Source: Petunia secreta (Eukaryota; Streptophyta; Magnoliopsida; Solanales; Solanaceae). Taken from it: 64,000 nt of DNA. Below the pieces are notes generated by a model. That model was not told the origin of the DNA and ran no database searches. It was given only the letters and a program-made list of their open reading frames with translations. Below, piece after piece: positions 34,254-45,545 of the stretch. The DNA is taken from positions 5,642,001-5,706,000 of the forward strand of contig JARKIP010000011.1 in assembly GCA_029990175.1 (NCBI GenBank), written 5' to 3'. The position numbers and the translations under genes are program-made. Position 1 is the first letter of the stretch. Each line of letters opens with the position of its first letter.

Positions 34254-34301
34254 TACTAACAACTCTCGCAAAACAAAATTTATCAAATTATCCGAACATA
34301 C

Positions 34302-35344
34302 GATCCGCATTTGTAGATATAACACATAGGGTCTGCGTATGTGGACATAGTCGACAATTAAAGGAGCATAGAATCCGCATCAGTGGATTTATAAGGTCCG
34401 CGTTTGTGGACATGACACCAATTGAAGCAGAATAGAATCAGTGTCGGTTGCTAAGTAGGGTCCATGTTTGTGGACATGACATCAATGACAAAAGCATAAA
34501 ATCCGCACTGGTGGATATATAGGGTCCGCATTTGTCGACATGACATCAATTGGGAAAGAATAGAATCCACGTCGGTGGATATACAGGGTCCGTATTTGTA
34601 GATATGACATCAATTGGAGAAGCATAGAATCCGCGTTGGTAGATATATAGAATCCTCATTTGTGGACATGACATCAATTGAAGAAGAATAGAATCCGCGC
34701 TGGTGGATATATTGGGTCTGTATTTGTGGACATGACATAAATTGAACAGGCATAGAATTCTGAATCGGTGGATATATAGGGTTTGTATATGTGGACATGT
34801 CATCAATTGAAGAAGCACAGAATCTGCATCGGTGGATATATAGGGTCTGCATTTGTGGACAATTAAACATTTGAAGCAGCCTAGGGTCCGCATTTGTGGA
34901 CGTAGTTCGAAGATTTGAAGCAGTAAGGTCCACGTTTGTGAACAGACCAATTATTGATCAAGCATAGAATCCACGATTATTGATGATAGGGTCCGCATTT
35001 GTGATCAATTCAACTATTGAAGGAACATAGGATTCACGCCTGAGGATACAATTCAACATTGAAAGCAACATAAGGTCTGCGTTTGTGGACGCGTCAGCAA
35101 CAAAAACAACATAGGGTCCGCATTTATGGCCATAGTATCAAAGAGACATATGATCCGCGTATGTGGAGGAAAAGTATAGAGTCCGCGTTTGTGGACGAGA
35201 TATCAATCAAACAAGCATAAGGTCCGCGTTTGTGGGCATAGTATTGAAGGGGCATATGATTCGCGTCTATGGATACAAGTGTAGGGTCCGCGTTTGTGGA
35301 CAAGTTGATAAATGAAAAGCTTATTGTCCATATTATACGGACAA
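34302..35344 (+). repeat. Tandem array of mini-hairpins in the Ogre-like 3' UTR
   Basis: The period is about 64 bp in the better-kept units, made of two alternating half-units: GTCCGC-RTTT-GTGGAC and ATCCGC-NNNG-GTGGAT. Both fold as 6-bp stems with 4-base loops (one G-U pair). Examples are 34373-34388, 34396-34411 and 34331-34346 (GTCTGC-GTAT-GTGGAC). One unit has ATCCAC-GTCG-GTGGAT, fully Watson-Crick. ORFs on the minus strand here are by-products. Confidence 0.88.
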
Positions 35345-35817
35345 GACAACATTGAGAAAGCAATTCAGATACTCGGCAGCGAAAAGATAACTCAAGCCCG
35401 TGGTAGTGGGGATATATACAAAGTGGAAAGCAAGACAATAAGAATGAAGGTTTTGATACCTATGAGATGAGGAAACACTACCTTCCTATGAGGAAATATC
35501 TTTGAATACAAGCACCGCTATGACTCATATGAAAGACAAGCATGTATTTTCAACGTAACACATCCGTCAAGAGGTTAGTAAGAGAGGTGGCAGAGAGAGA
35601 TTTCCGAACATGGTATTGAGGAGAGATCGCATCCTTCCCATTTTTGTCATAAGTTTCTATCCCCATTCTTAAAATCGTGTTTAAAACCTTTACTCATGCA
35701 TCATAAACCCTTTCACACAGGTTGTATGCCATTCCGTCTGTCGCGATAAAATTAGCTACTCCGTCAACTATCTTTGTCCGAAGACTCTTTCATCATCCCC
35801 GGGCAGAGAGGGGCAAC
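35345..35817 (+). other. Ogre-like 3' UTR end and polypurine tract
   Basis: Non-coding. It ends with the purine run GGGCAGAGAGGGGCAAC (35801-35817) directly before the LTR start. Confidence 0.7.
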
Positions 35818-36383
35818 TGTTGACACCCAATTTTGTCCCTCCCTTTTTCACAATTTGGCTATATTTAGGTAAAAGGTAAAATATTATTTTTCAATAAAAT
35901 TACATTAGATGCCATGTATTTACGTGCATAACCCTATTGTTATTCCCCTACTTATATTATGCTTACTTAATTGTGGCTATAATACGTAATTTGCATCATT
36001 TAGGCTACCTTTGAAATGCGTATTCTAATTATAACTATTTATGCTATTTTGTATACTACGAGTATCATTTAATAATTATATGTGACTGTTTATATCTAAT
36101 TAATATTATTTATACTCATTTAAATCTATTTGTGATTAAATATATTTATTTTATATTTATCTATAATTTTTTCTCTTTTTATATCAATTATTCATATTTA
36201 TTAGCATTTTAATTAAATAATAGCCAATTATTTAATTTACAACTTCATTTCTACTAACATCTAGTCTCCGTCATCATATTTTGCCCACATATACGCCACC
36301 TCAAAGCCAAACAAGCTTACACCTCACTAAAACACACTCTTAGCACATATACAAGTCTTATAGACATGGTTCATTCTCAATCA
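35818..36383 (+). repeat. Partial 3' LTR of the Ogre-like element
   Basis: Starts TGTTGACACCCAATTTTGTC and is very AT-rich. It ends near 36383, where LINE sequence begins. Ogre LTRs are usually much longer, so it is probably interrupted or deleted here. The exact junction is uncertain by a few tens of bases. Confidence 0.7.
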
Positions 36384-37132
36384 TTTTTTGTTTGTACATC
36401 ATTGGGAGCGTAAATTCATAGCCTCCGAAACTAAACTCACTTGCTCCACTATTTGGCTACGTCTCCTTGAATTACCTACCGAATTCTATGATTTAACAAT
36501 ACCACAATGCATGGGAGAAAAACTTGAGAAATTGCTTAAAGTTGAGACTTGTACCTCTAGAACACTTAGAGGCCGTTATGCTCGAGTATGTAATGAAGTA
36601 GCCCTTGAAAAGCCACTTAAAACTCACATTTTCATTTGCAACCATCGTTAACAGATACTTTACAAGGGACTCAACATGTTATCTATTAGTTGTGGAAAAC
36701 TAGGCCATACCAAGTCTTTTTGCTATGTTATTACACTACCTCCCACTGCCACCTCAACTACTACCCAACTTCCACCTACACAATCCAATTCTAAAACTGT
36801 AGATTCATATCGTACAGACATACCCCTGTAAATGAATGGAAGACAGTAGAATTCCCATCTCGTACAAATAGAAGCAAATCAAAAGATTCTTCCATGTCAC
36901 CCAATCAGGGGGAATAAGTACAAATCAGTAGCGGAGCCATAGGTAAGTCCTTCAACTCTGGATCTCATTATATTAATCAAACTTATAAACCTAAACAAAA
37001 TGGAAAAGACCTGGATATCCCAAAACGCTTCTTTTCATCCTCTGTGTTATCTAATTTAAATGATTATGATAATTTAATGAATCAGCAGTTAAAATCAGTT
37101 GGGCCTGTTTCAACATGCCTAGACAACTCTAC
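36384..37132 (+). pseudogene. LINE ORF1, 5' part
   Basis: The first 90 codons match the DUF4283-type N-terminal domain of plant LINE ORF1 proteins (IWLRLLELPTEFYD, RGRYARVC, LEKPLKTHIF). A CX2CX4HX4C knuckle follows near 36690 (SISCGKLGHTKSFC), in which the first Cys appears to be Ser. Stops at about 36651 and beyond show decay. It breaks off at the copia target site TCTAC. Confidence 0.78.
37128..37132. other. Target-site duplication TCTAC (left copy)
   Basis: TCTAC directly precedes the copia LTR; the identical pentamer follows the other LTR at 52290-52294. Confidence 0.9.
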
Positions 37133-37282
37133 TGTGAAATATTGTGAGAAATATTATTGATGTCAAAGAGTGTTTACAATGAGTCCTATTTATAACTACA
37201 ATATAGGTACAACTATAATCTCTTTCCCAATGTGGGACAGGAATGACTACCCTACTTATTTACAACTTAGACTTTTCTAACA
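37133..37282 (-). repeat. 3' LTR of the copia element
   Basis: 150 bp, plus strand TGTGAAATATTG to CTTTTCTAACA. The minus-strand polypurine tract TGGGGGAG adjoins at 37283-37290. Confidence 0.93.
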
Positions 37283-40200
37283 CTCCCCCACAAGTTGGTG
37301 CATACAAGTTATATATACCGAGCTTGTAACAAATATAACCAATACGTGGGCCTGTAAGGGACTTAGTGAAAATATCTGCAAGCTGATCATATGACTTCAC
37401 AAATTTTGTAATAATATCCCCCAAAAGTGTCTTCTTTCTAACAAAGTGATAGTCAATCTCAATGTGTTTAGTCCTCTCATGAAACACTGGCTTTGACGCA
37501 ATATGAAGAGCAGCTTGATTATCACACACAAGTTCCATATGATTGAATTCTCCAAACTTCAACTCTCTAAGCAACTGCTTGATCCAAATCAGTTCGCAAG
37601 TAGCTACAACCATTGGACGGTATTCTGCTTTTACACTAAATCGGGCAACCATATTTTGTTTCTTGCTCTTCCAGAACACCAAATTACCTCCTACAAGAAC
37701 ACAATAACCAGACGTAGAAATCTATCATAGGGACACCTGCCCAATCAGCATCGGTATATCCAATAATTCGTTCATGGCCTCGATCCTCGAAGAGCAATCC
37801 TTTGCCTGGAGATGATTTACTATACCGAAGAATGTGAATACCTGCATCTCAGTGACTATTACACGGAGAGTCCATAAATTGACTTACCACACTCACAGGA
37901 AAGGAAACGTCAGGTCGAGTCACCGTGAGGTAGTTTAACTTACCAACCGACCGCCTGTATCTCGCAGGATCACTAAGAGGCTCCCCCTGTCCTAGCATAA
38001 GCTTAGCATTAAGATCCATATGAGTATCAACAGGCCTACAACCTTTCATTCCTGTCTCTTCAAGAATATCTAAGGCATACTTCCTTTGTGATATAACAAT
38101 ACCCGACTTAGACTGAGCAACCTCAATACCCAAAAAGTACTTCAACCTGCCTAGATCCTTAGTCTGGAAGTGCCTAAAGAGATGCTGCTTCAATCTAGTG
38201 ATACCATTATGATTGTTTCCAGTGATAACAATATCATCAACATAGACCACTAAATAAATGCATAGATTTGGAGCAGAATGCCGATAAAAGACAGAGTAAT
38301 CAGCTTTACTACGAGACATGCCAAACTTCTGAACAAATGTACTAAACTTACCAAGACTGTTTTAAACCATAGAGTGACCGACGCAATCGACATACAAAAC
38401 CACGAGACTCCTCTTGAGCAACAAAATCAGGTGGTTGCTCATATAAACCTCCTCCTTAAGATCACCATGGAGAAAAAAATTCTTAATATCTAGCTGATAG
38501 AGAGGCAAATGACGGACAACCGCCATAGATAGAAAAAAATGGACTAATGCTATTTTAGCAACCTGAGAGAAAGTGTCACTGTAATCAAGCCCAAATATCT
38601 GAGTATAACCTTTCGCAACAATTTGGCTGTCCGGACCCACTTTGACTGCAAAAACCCATCGACAACCAATAGTAGATTTACCTGGAGGAAGAGGAACAAG
38701 CTCCGAAGTACCACTAGCACATAGAGTAGATATCTCATCAATCATAGCCTGTCGCTATCCAGGATGAGAGAGTGCTTCACCTGTAGAATTAGGTAAAGAA
38801 ATAGTTGACAAAGACGACACAAAGGCCTGATGATTTGATGACAGGCGATGATAGCTCAAGCTGACATAATGAGGATTGGAATTCGCGGTGGATCTCGTAC
38901 CTTTTCGAAGTGCAATTGGTAGACTAAGAGGAGACAAGTCTGCAGTAGGTGAAGGGTCTATTGGAGAACATGAATCATCTGGGCCTGATGCTGGACGTGG
39001 ACGACGACGATAAGTTAGAAGTGGTGGCTCTAGAGTAGTAGTAATAACTGTAGGGGGCATTTACTGTAGGAGGAACTTCAGTAGGAACTGTAGGAGAGGC
39101 AACTACAGGAGAAGGAACTACAGTAGGAACAACTGCATAAGAAGCAACTCTAGGAGGAGCTAGAGTAGAAGGAGCTATGGTGGAATCCTCAAAAGTCGGC
39201 ACAGGCAAGACTTATGAGATATTGGACTGGTCAGAAGAAGGTGCAAAGTAAGGTCGACCCTCAAAAAAGGTAACATCTGCTGACATAAGATATCGATAAA
39301 GATCAGGTGAGTAGCAACGATATGCCTTTTAAACTCGAGAATAACCAAGGAAGACACACTTGAGAGCACGGGGAGCTAATTTATCTTTCCCGGGGGTAAA
39401 GTTATGGATGAAACACGTGCTATCAAACACACGTGGGGGAAGAGAGTACAAAGGTGACTCAGGAAACAATACAGAGTGTAGGACCTGATTCTGGATGGAA
39501 GACGAGGGCATCCGATTAATCAAATAACAAGATGTGAGAACTACATCGCCCCAAAAACGTAGTGGAACATGAGACTGAATAAGAAGAGTGCGAGCAGTCT
39601 CAATGAGATGCTTATTCTTCCTCTCTGCTACCCCATTTTGCTGAGGAGTATATGGACAAGAGGTTTGATGAACAATGCCTTGAGAAGTCATAACTGCTTA
39701 AACTGAGAGGATAAGTATTCTAAAGCATTATCACTACGAAAAATGCGAATAGAAACACCAAATTGATTTTTTATTTCAGCACAAAAGTTTTGAAATATAG
39801 AAAACAATTCTGAATGATCTTTCATTAAAAAAATCCAAGTACATCTTGAATAATCATCTATGAAACTAACAAAGTAGCGAAGACCCAATGTTGGACTGAC
39901 TCTACTAGGACCCCAAATATCAGAATGGACTAAAGAAAAAAAAGACTCTGCACGACTCTCAGTATGACGCAGAAAAGTTGAGCGAATATGCTTCTCTATC
40001 TGACACGATTCACAATCTAATGTGGACAAACTAGATAGACTAGGCACTATCTTCTGAAGCTTGAATAAACTTGGATGTCCCAAATGACTATGAAGTCACT
40101 CTGGAGGATCTGTAACTGGACACGCTGTGGAGGAGTTAGGAAAGGTAAGATAATAGAGACCTTGTGATTCACGCCCTGCGCCAATCATCCATCCCGTACT

Positions 40201-40540
40201 GCGGTCCTGTATAACAACAACATTATTAAAAAAGGGTACGAGACAAACGACTGATAGATAGAAGATTAAAGGGACAACCAGGGGCATAAAGAACAAAATC
40301 TAGAGTTAAAGAGGATAAGGGACTAGCTTGTCCAACTCCTAAGGATTTTGCTTGTGAACCATTTGCTAAGGTCACAGTGGGAAGGGACTGTGAATAAACA
40401 AGATTGTGAATAAACAATGTTAGATAAAAGAAATTTATTACTATAAATATGGTCTGAAGCATTTGAGTCAATGACCCACTGTCCAAGAGTACTAGACTGT
40501 GAGACACAAGCAACCTGATTATCAGTTTGAGTGACAAAAG
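37260..40540 (-). pseudogene. Copia pol remnant
   Basis: Read from 40540 down. Protease site near 40470 reads IDSNASDH (usual DSG is DSN). The GAG-pre-integrase zinc region (CESC) and integrase core follow with HSDIWG, RSDNALEY and NGVAERKNKH (40083-39330). RT is in two pieces (38745-38362 and 38319-37849) with the catalytic box YVDD near 38245. RNase H (37682-37260) has AEYRPMV, CDNQAALHIA and KHIEIDYHF. Several stops and shifts separate the pieces. The RNase H frame ends 23 bp inside the 3' LTR. Confidence 0.9.
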
Positions 40541-41418
40541 CTATTTGAGATGATGTCTGCTTACTTGCTTGATACTGAAGAAATTCATTATATTCCTCCT
40601 TAGATAACTTAAAACCCTAATTACTATCCGTCTGAGCAACATGAGAATTCTAGTCACGTAAAGTATCATCACGTAAAGTATAGCATGACTCACGGATGTG
40701 TCTAATCCTGCCACAATAACTGCACTTGGGTCGAACTCTCCCAGAATGATCTCCACCCCGATTCCCAGTAGAACCTCCACCTTGATTCCCATATTATTAA
40801 ATGTCCGATTCCCCATTGTCTGAGGTGTGCGATTCTGTCGAGTTTGTGAAGCTAGAACAGAAGAATCAGTCGGTGATGAAACCATTGTATAACTAGGTGG
40901 CGCAGCAAGTCTAAGTAAACGATAGAATAGATCATCTACTGTAGGGACCATAGGACTAGCCAAAATCTGGTCATGCACTGAATCAAGGTCAGTTGGAAAG
41001 CTAGCAAGTGTAAGAACTAGAAACATCTTCTGTCGCTGCTCCTGCTGTTTGACTACACTAGCAGAGACGGGCATCAGCGTATATTATTCTCCCATGACTG
41101 CTTGTACGTGTCCCAAATAAGTTGACATATCCAGTTCTTGTTTCTTCAAATTAGTCATCCGAGAGATCATATCATAAAAACGAGATATTTCATTGGTATA
41201 CAGGGTGCGAGCCTTTTTCCAAACTAAATAACATGTATGGAATGGACAAAACAGAGATATTAATTTAGGGTCAATAGATTGCCATAAAAGACTGCACAAT
41301 TGAGCATCAACCTTCTCCCATATTGCCTTAGCCTTATCATCACCGTCACTAGCTTTTTTGGTTATGTGATCTTGAATACCTTGACCTTCGCACTATAACT
41401 CAACAGAGGAAGCCCAAG
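40541..41418 (-). pseudogene. Copia gag, downstream part
   Basis: A UBN2/copia-type gag domain runs from 41418 (SSVEL, LCSLLWQSID, ARTLYTNEISRFYDM, LDMSTYL). After a frameshift near 40800 a CCHC knuckle (CSYCGRIRHIRESC) lies near 40720. It is the direct continuation of the short gag piece at 51538-51657. Confidence 0.82.
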
Positions 41419-42318
41419 TGTAACGACCTCAAATAGTCGTTTTGGGAATCGGGACCTCGATTTGCGTGTCGAAAATCCCAAAAGCTCCGTGAGGTCCATT
41501 ATGACATGCCTGCAAATTTTTAGCTAAAACGAACTTTGTTAGATAGGTATCGGAGAAGATATTCGTTAAGGCTAAAAGAGGTTTCGAAGCTCGATTTGAG
41601 CAAATGAGCTCTGATGTGAAATCTGAAAGTTGCGTTAGGTTCGTATGGTAATTTATGACCTGTAGCAACCTTCAGAAGTGAAAACGAACATCGTTTGATA
41701 GGATTTTTGATAAAGTCTCCGTTGCGGAAGTTTAAAAAGGTTAAAAGAGGTTTTCGAGCTCGATTTGAGTAAACGAACTCCGATGAGAGATCTGAGGGTT
41801 CCGTTAGGTTCGTATCGTCATTTGAGACTTGTAGCAACTTTCGAATTTGGATTCCGGGGTCGTTTGATTAAAATTCCCTATTTGGGCGAAAGTCGAAATT
41901 TGACCCTTTCGTGGGATCCACTTTTTGAGTTCTAGAGATCCGAATTGAGTTTCGTCTTCACGAGCATGTAACACAAGTCTTGTATGACTTGTGTACAAAA
42001 TTTGGGGTCATTCCGAGCTTCGTAGGGTCCCGTCTGGACCCAAAAACAGTGGCTGACCTGGTGCAAAGCCAAAAAAGCTGCTGAATTTTGTTTTTTACTG
42101 TTCAGCCAGAAAGAAATCGATTTTTCAGATCAATCCATAAGGAATTAGAAAAAATTCAAAAACATGAACAATGTAGCTCTTTGAGTTGAGGTTCTAATGC
42201 AACCCACCTCGTATCATTTGGACATTTCTATGAAAATTTATGGGTATTTTACTGAAAGCTATCCAGTGAGGTACAATTTGGACAGCATGTGGTACAACTC
42301 TTTAAAGCTGCGGGCTGC

Positions 42319-42326
42319 TATATATA
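42319..42326 (+). promoter_or_regulatory. TATA box in the Tekay-B 5' LTR
   Basis: TATATATA in GCTGCTATATATACTAGGG, conserved at 49990-49997 in the 3' LTR. Confidence 0.6.
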
Positions 42327-42980
42327 CTAGGGCGGGCATTCATTTTTATTTTCATGTTTTGAGCTTCTAAAAGTGATTCCAAGAGGAATTTGAAGTACCA
42401 AAATCATTCCTAAACACAAGGTAACTATTCTTACCCATTTTTAACGCTTTAATCCGAGGATCAAAGTGACGATCCTTGGAAAGAGGGTTTGAACCCTAGA
42501 TTTGTGAAATGGGAAAAATGACCGAGTTGGACTCGGATATGTACAATAATGGTTCTTTTGGACTCGTGGGAGTATGGGGAGTCCGGAAACATAAATTTTA
42601 CGGGTTTTTGGGTACGTCCGACCCGGGGGTATTTTGGTAAATTACCTCTTAAATTGCGTAAGGGCTTAGAATCCTTTCCTCACATGCTTACGAGTGCGAC
42701 ACTATTTCTTTGACTCAGAGAGGAGTCTTATGGAGGCACATCGTTTGGGAAAGGAGGTCGTTCCTTAGCCACTTGAGCCGATTTTGAAGTAAGTGAGACT
42801 TGACCTCTATTTTGCTTGCGGATAAGATTTGATCTTGCTAAGTAAGATGTCGAGTATTTAATTGACTAGCATTGTCTAGTAGATAGTATTATGTACTACT
42901 CGTTATATTTATACAAAAAGGAGAAAGCACAAATGTGACTTGTGTATAGGCGATGTTGTGTGCCGGTGTATTATTGATAT

Positions 42981-43167
42981 GCTCTAGGGACAGAGGCCGG
43001 TGGTGCGTTATGACCTAGAAGCGAAATTTCATCTAGGAACAGAGGCCGGTGGTCCGTTATGACCTAGATGTGGAGACTTATAGGGACAGAGGCTTGTGGT
43101 GCGTTATGACCTATAAGTAAAGTTGTTTATAGGGACAGAGGCTTGTGGTGCGTTATGACCTATAAAC
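42981..43167 (+). repeat. Four-unit covarying hairpin array in the Tekay-B leader
   Basis: A conserved core GGACAGAGGCYKGTGGTGCG followed by TTATGACC recurs four times at about 48-bp spacing. Arms: TCTAGG/CCTAGA (42983-42988/43014-43019), CATCTAGG/CCTAGATG (43030-43037/43063-43070), ACTTATAGG/CCTATAAGT (43076-43084/43110-43118) and GTTTATAGG/CCTATAAAC (43125-43133/43159-43167). Different arm sequences, all complementary, with a fixed core between them. Confidence 0.88.
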
Positions 43168-43821
43168 AAAGCCGCACAGGGTGTGTGCTTATGCTATGTG
43201 CTAGGTATACCATTACCTATGTGGTATGCGAGATATATCATCGCCATGCTGTGTGTTATTTATATTATTGCTTATGCCATAGTATCAATATAATATTGTA
43301 TATACTGCCTATATTATGTATCTTTATATTATTGACCATGTTATGTATTCGCGTATTATTGCTAGTGTTGTTGTATAATTATATTATCGTATGTAATATT
43401 TATGGGTTACTGTAAAGGTGTGGATTGTACTTCCGTTATCTGCTTATGCATTATCAAAGACTTGTCCCGAAAGGGTAATTTAGTGGGCCTGTCGATGATC
43501 TTACTGGGCTTTGGCTCATAACTTACTGTTTAAATGTGCAGATCCTTCTATTAGTCAGACAGCTGGACTTATCTGATCCGTTCGAGGCTGTGACTATTTT
43601 TGCTTAAGGTGAGCCAACCGCATAGTTCGCGGTGGCATATCGGATGTCAGAATTCGTAGATGCTCTATTGACACTGTATTTCGGGTGGATGTCTACACCT
43701 ACATTTTATTGAAATATTTCTATCTAAATTATCATTATGAGTCAGTTTAATTATTCGTGGTTCGCCTAAGGATGTCACACTTAGGTGCCATCACGGCCCC
43801 GAAAATTGGGTCGTGACAAAT

Positions 43822-43834
43822 TGGTATCAGAGCC
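43822..43834 (+). other. Primer binding site of Tekay-B (tRNA-iMet type)
   Basis: TGGTATCAGAGCC lies three bases after the LTR. Confidence 0.92.
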
Positions 43835-44029
43835 CTAGGTTGTAAGTCGAGTCTTAGGGAATCAATGGAGCAGTGTCCGAGCAGAGTCTTGTTTATGGGT
43901 ATGTTGTCGACCATACTTATAAGCGAGAGGCTGCAAAGGCATTTTAGGAAGAGTTGTTTCCCTTCATTTCATCTCTTCTCGTGCTATGATGCTTACATAG
44001 GTGCTAATCCTTTAATGTGATTATGACAG

Positions 44030-45545
44030 ATGGTGAGAACGCGATCGTCCTCTGCTTCGGGAGCTGGTGACGCACTGACTGAGTCGGTCCGTGGGAGAGC
44101 TGTGCGTAGCACACGGACTGGTGTGCGGGCACCTACTCAGCCGAGAGCGGCTACTACCAGAGCTTCTGTGAGCAGACCTCCTGCTGCCAGACAGACTAGT
44201 ACAGTGCCACCAGTGTCTTCTGAGATACCCGTCGCACATGTCCCATCGACTATGCCTTCTCTTGTGCCGGGCACAACGGTATCTATTCCTGCAGATGTTC
44301 TATTGCGGATGATGGGCATGCTTGGATCTCAGGCCTCACCTATGGGCGATATGCCAGTGCCTTCTGCGGTACCCCAGCCAGCTACTCCAGTTATGAGTAC
44401 GCCGACTCCTGAGGCTACTCCGGTGATTCCTCAGTCTACTCCAGTTATTAGTCCTATTGCTCAGCCTTCCACTTTGGCTCCTCAGTCGGATATTCAGTTG
44501 GGTCATTCTATTCCTGCTCTTTCTATGAGTGATGAGGAGGTAGCTCGGAGGATTGAGTCCTTCATGAAGCTCAAGCCTCCCGAGTTCGATGGTACACTGG
44601 CTACTTGTTCTGCTCAGATATATATTCAGAAATGTGAGAAGATATTTTCGATGCTAGGTACTAGAGACACCCTTGGGGTGTGATGTGCTTCTTTCCGATT
44701 GTCCGGTGAAGCCGAGACGTGGTGGGTTTCTGTGATGAGACAAAGGTCCAGTGATCTTCCTCCTTTGTCTTGGGCCGAGTTCTTTGCCATGTTTATGAGT
44801 AGATTTGTGCCTCAGAGCCACCATGATGCCCAGAGGCGCGAGTTTGAGAGGTTGAGGCAGGGAGACATATCCGTGTCTGCTTATGATACCAGATACTTAG
44901 AGTTATCCCAGTTTGCGCCTGCTATGGTTGGGCTGGAGAGGGACAAGGTCCTTAGATTTGTTGAGGGTCTTCATCCTCGTTTTCAGATAGCTGTTGCCCC
45001 TAATATGGGCAGCAAGTCTTATTATGAGGTGGTTGATATTGCGAGGCGTATGGAGGATATTCATGCCAGGGCAGATGCAGAGAGAGCGAGCAAGAGGTCA
45101 CGATATTCTGGTATTTCTAGTGGTCCTTCGCATGGAGGCCAGGGTTCTCGTGGTCATACTCAGCCTAGACTTCCTCAGGCCGCTGCTTTATCATCTCAGG
45201 GTACTTCGTCGGGTGTTCAGAGGCCTCAGCCGTCTCAGAGGCGTGGGGATTCATCTCAGTCTGTTCCACCTGTTTGTGGGAGATGCCGTCAGAGGCACTA
45301 TGGGAGGTGCAGCCCCGGAGGTGGACGCGGAGGAGGCGGTTGTAAGGCTTGTTACTGGTGTGGGGATCCCAGGCACTTTGTTAGGGATTGCCCCTATGTT
45401 ACTTCATCTGGACCTACCTCCGCGGGACATCAGAGTTCTGCTGCTATGGTTCGGTCTTCTCCTCAGGCAGCTAGGCCTGTCACTCAGGTTCCTCCTAGGC
45501 AGCCGGTTCAGAGAGCTCCTGGTCCTGGAGGTTCAGCTCAGGTTT
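44030..45545 (+). pseudogene. Tekay-B gag (one internal stop)
   Basis: ATG at 44030 (MVRTRSSSAS) follows a leader of about 210 bp. A Pro/Thr/Ser-rich N-terminal linker (PVIPQSTPVISP) precedes the gag domain, which is interrupted by a single TGA at 44681-44683. The frame continues, open, from 44684: LSGEAETWW, FAMFMSRFVP. A zinc knuckle CYWCGDPRHFVRDC lies near 45350. Readable in one frame apart from that stop. Confidence 0.9.

Larger units (their letters stand above)
29834..36383 (+). mobile_element. Ogre-like (Tat clade) remnant: gag, 3' UTR and partial 3' LTR
   Basis: It contains an Ogre-type gag (about 30018-32100), an extended 3' untranslated region with tandem repeats, a polypurine tract and an LTR start TGTTGACACCCAATTTTG, which is characteristic of Ogre-like elements. 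No protease, RT, RNase H or integrase was found, and no 5' LTR precedes gag. A TIR element (33367-34253) is inserted in the 3' UTR. Confidence 0.78.
41419..43818 (+). repeat. 5' LTR of Tekay-B
   Basis: TGTAACGACCTC to GGGTCGTGACA. TATATATA at 42319-42326 is the likely TATA box; the leader carries the four-hairpin array. A 24-nt perfect hairpin (41971-41994) and about 25 bp near 41615-41640 are missing from the 3' LTR, while about 47 bp near 43636 present in the 3' LTR are missing here. Confidence 0.94.

Noticed and set aside
33351..34265. CTAACA near both ends of the TIR element as a target duplication
   Set aside because: The copies sit at different distances from the two termini, so they are not a consistent duplication.
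34546..35438. Minus-strand ORFs rich in repeated STDADS/TNADP-like words
   Set aside because: They are translations of the tandem hairpin array; frames change between units and no domain is present.
42981..43167. Regular repeats resembling a CRISPR array
   Set aside because: Spacing and arms vary, the repeats lie within an LTR, and the genome is a plant's; it is an LTR hairpin array.
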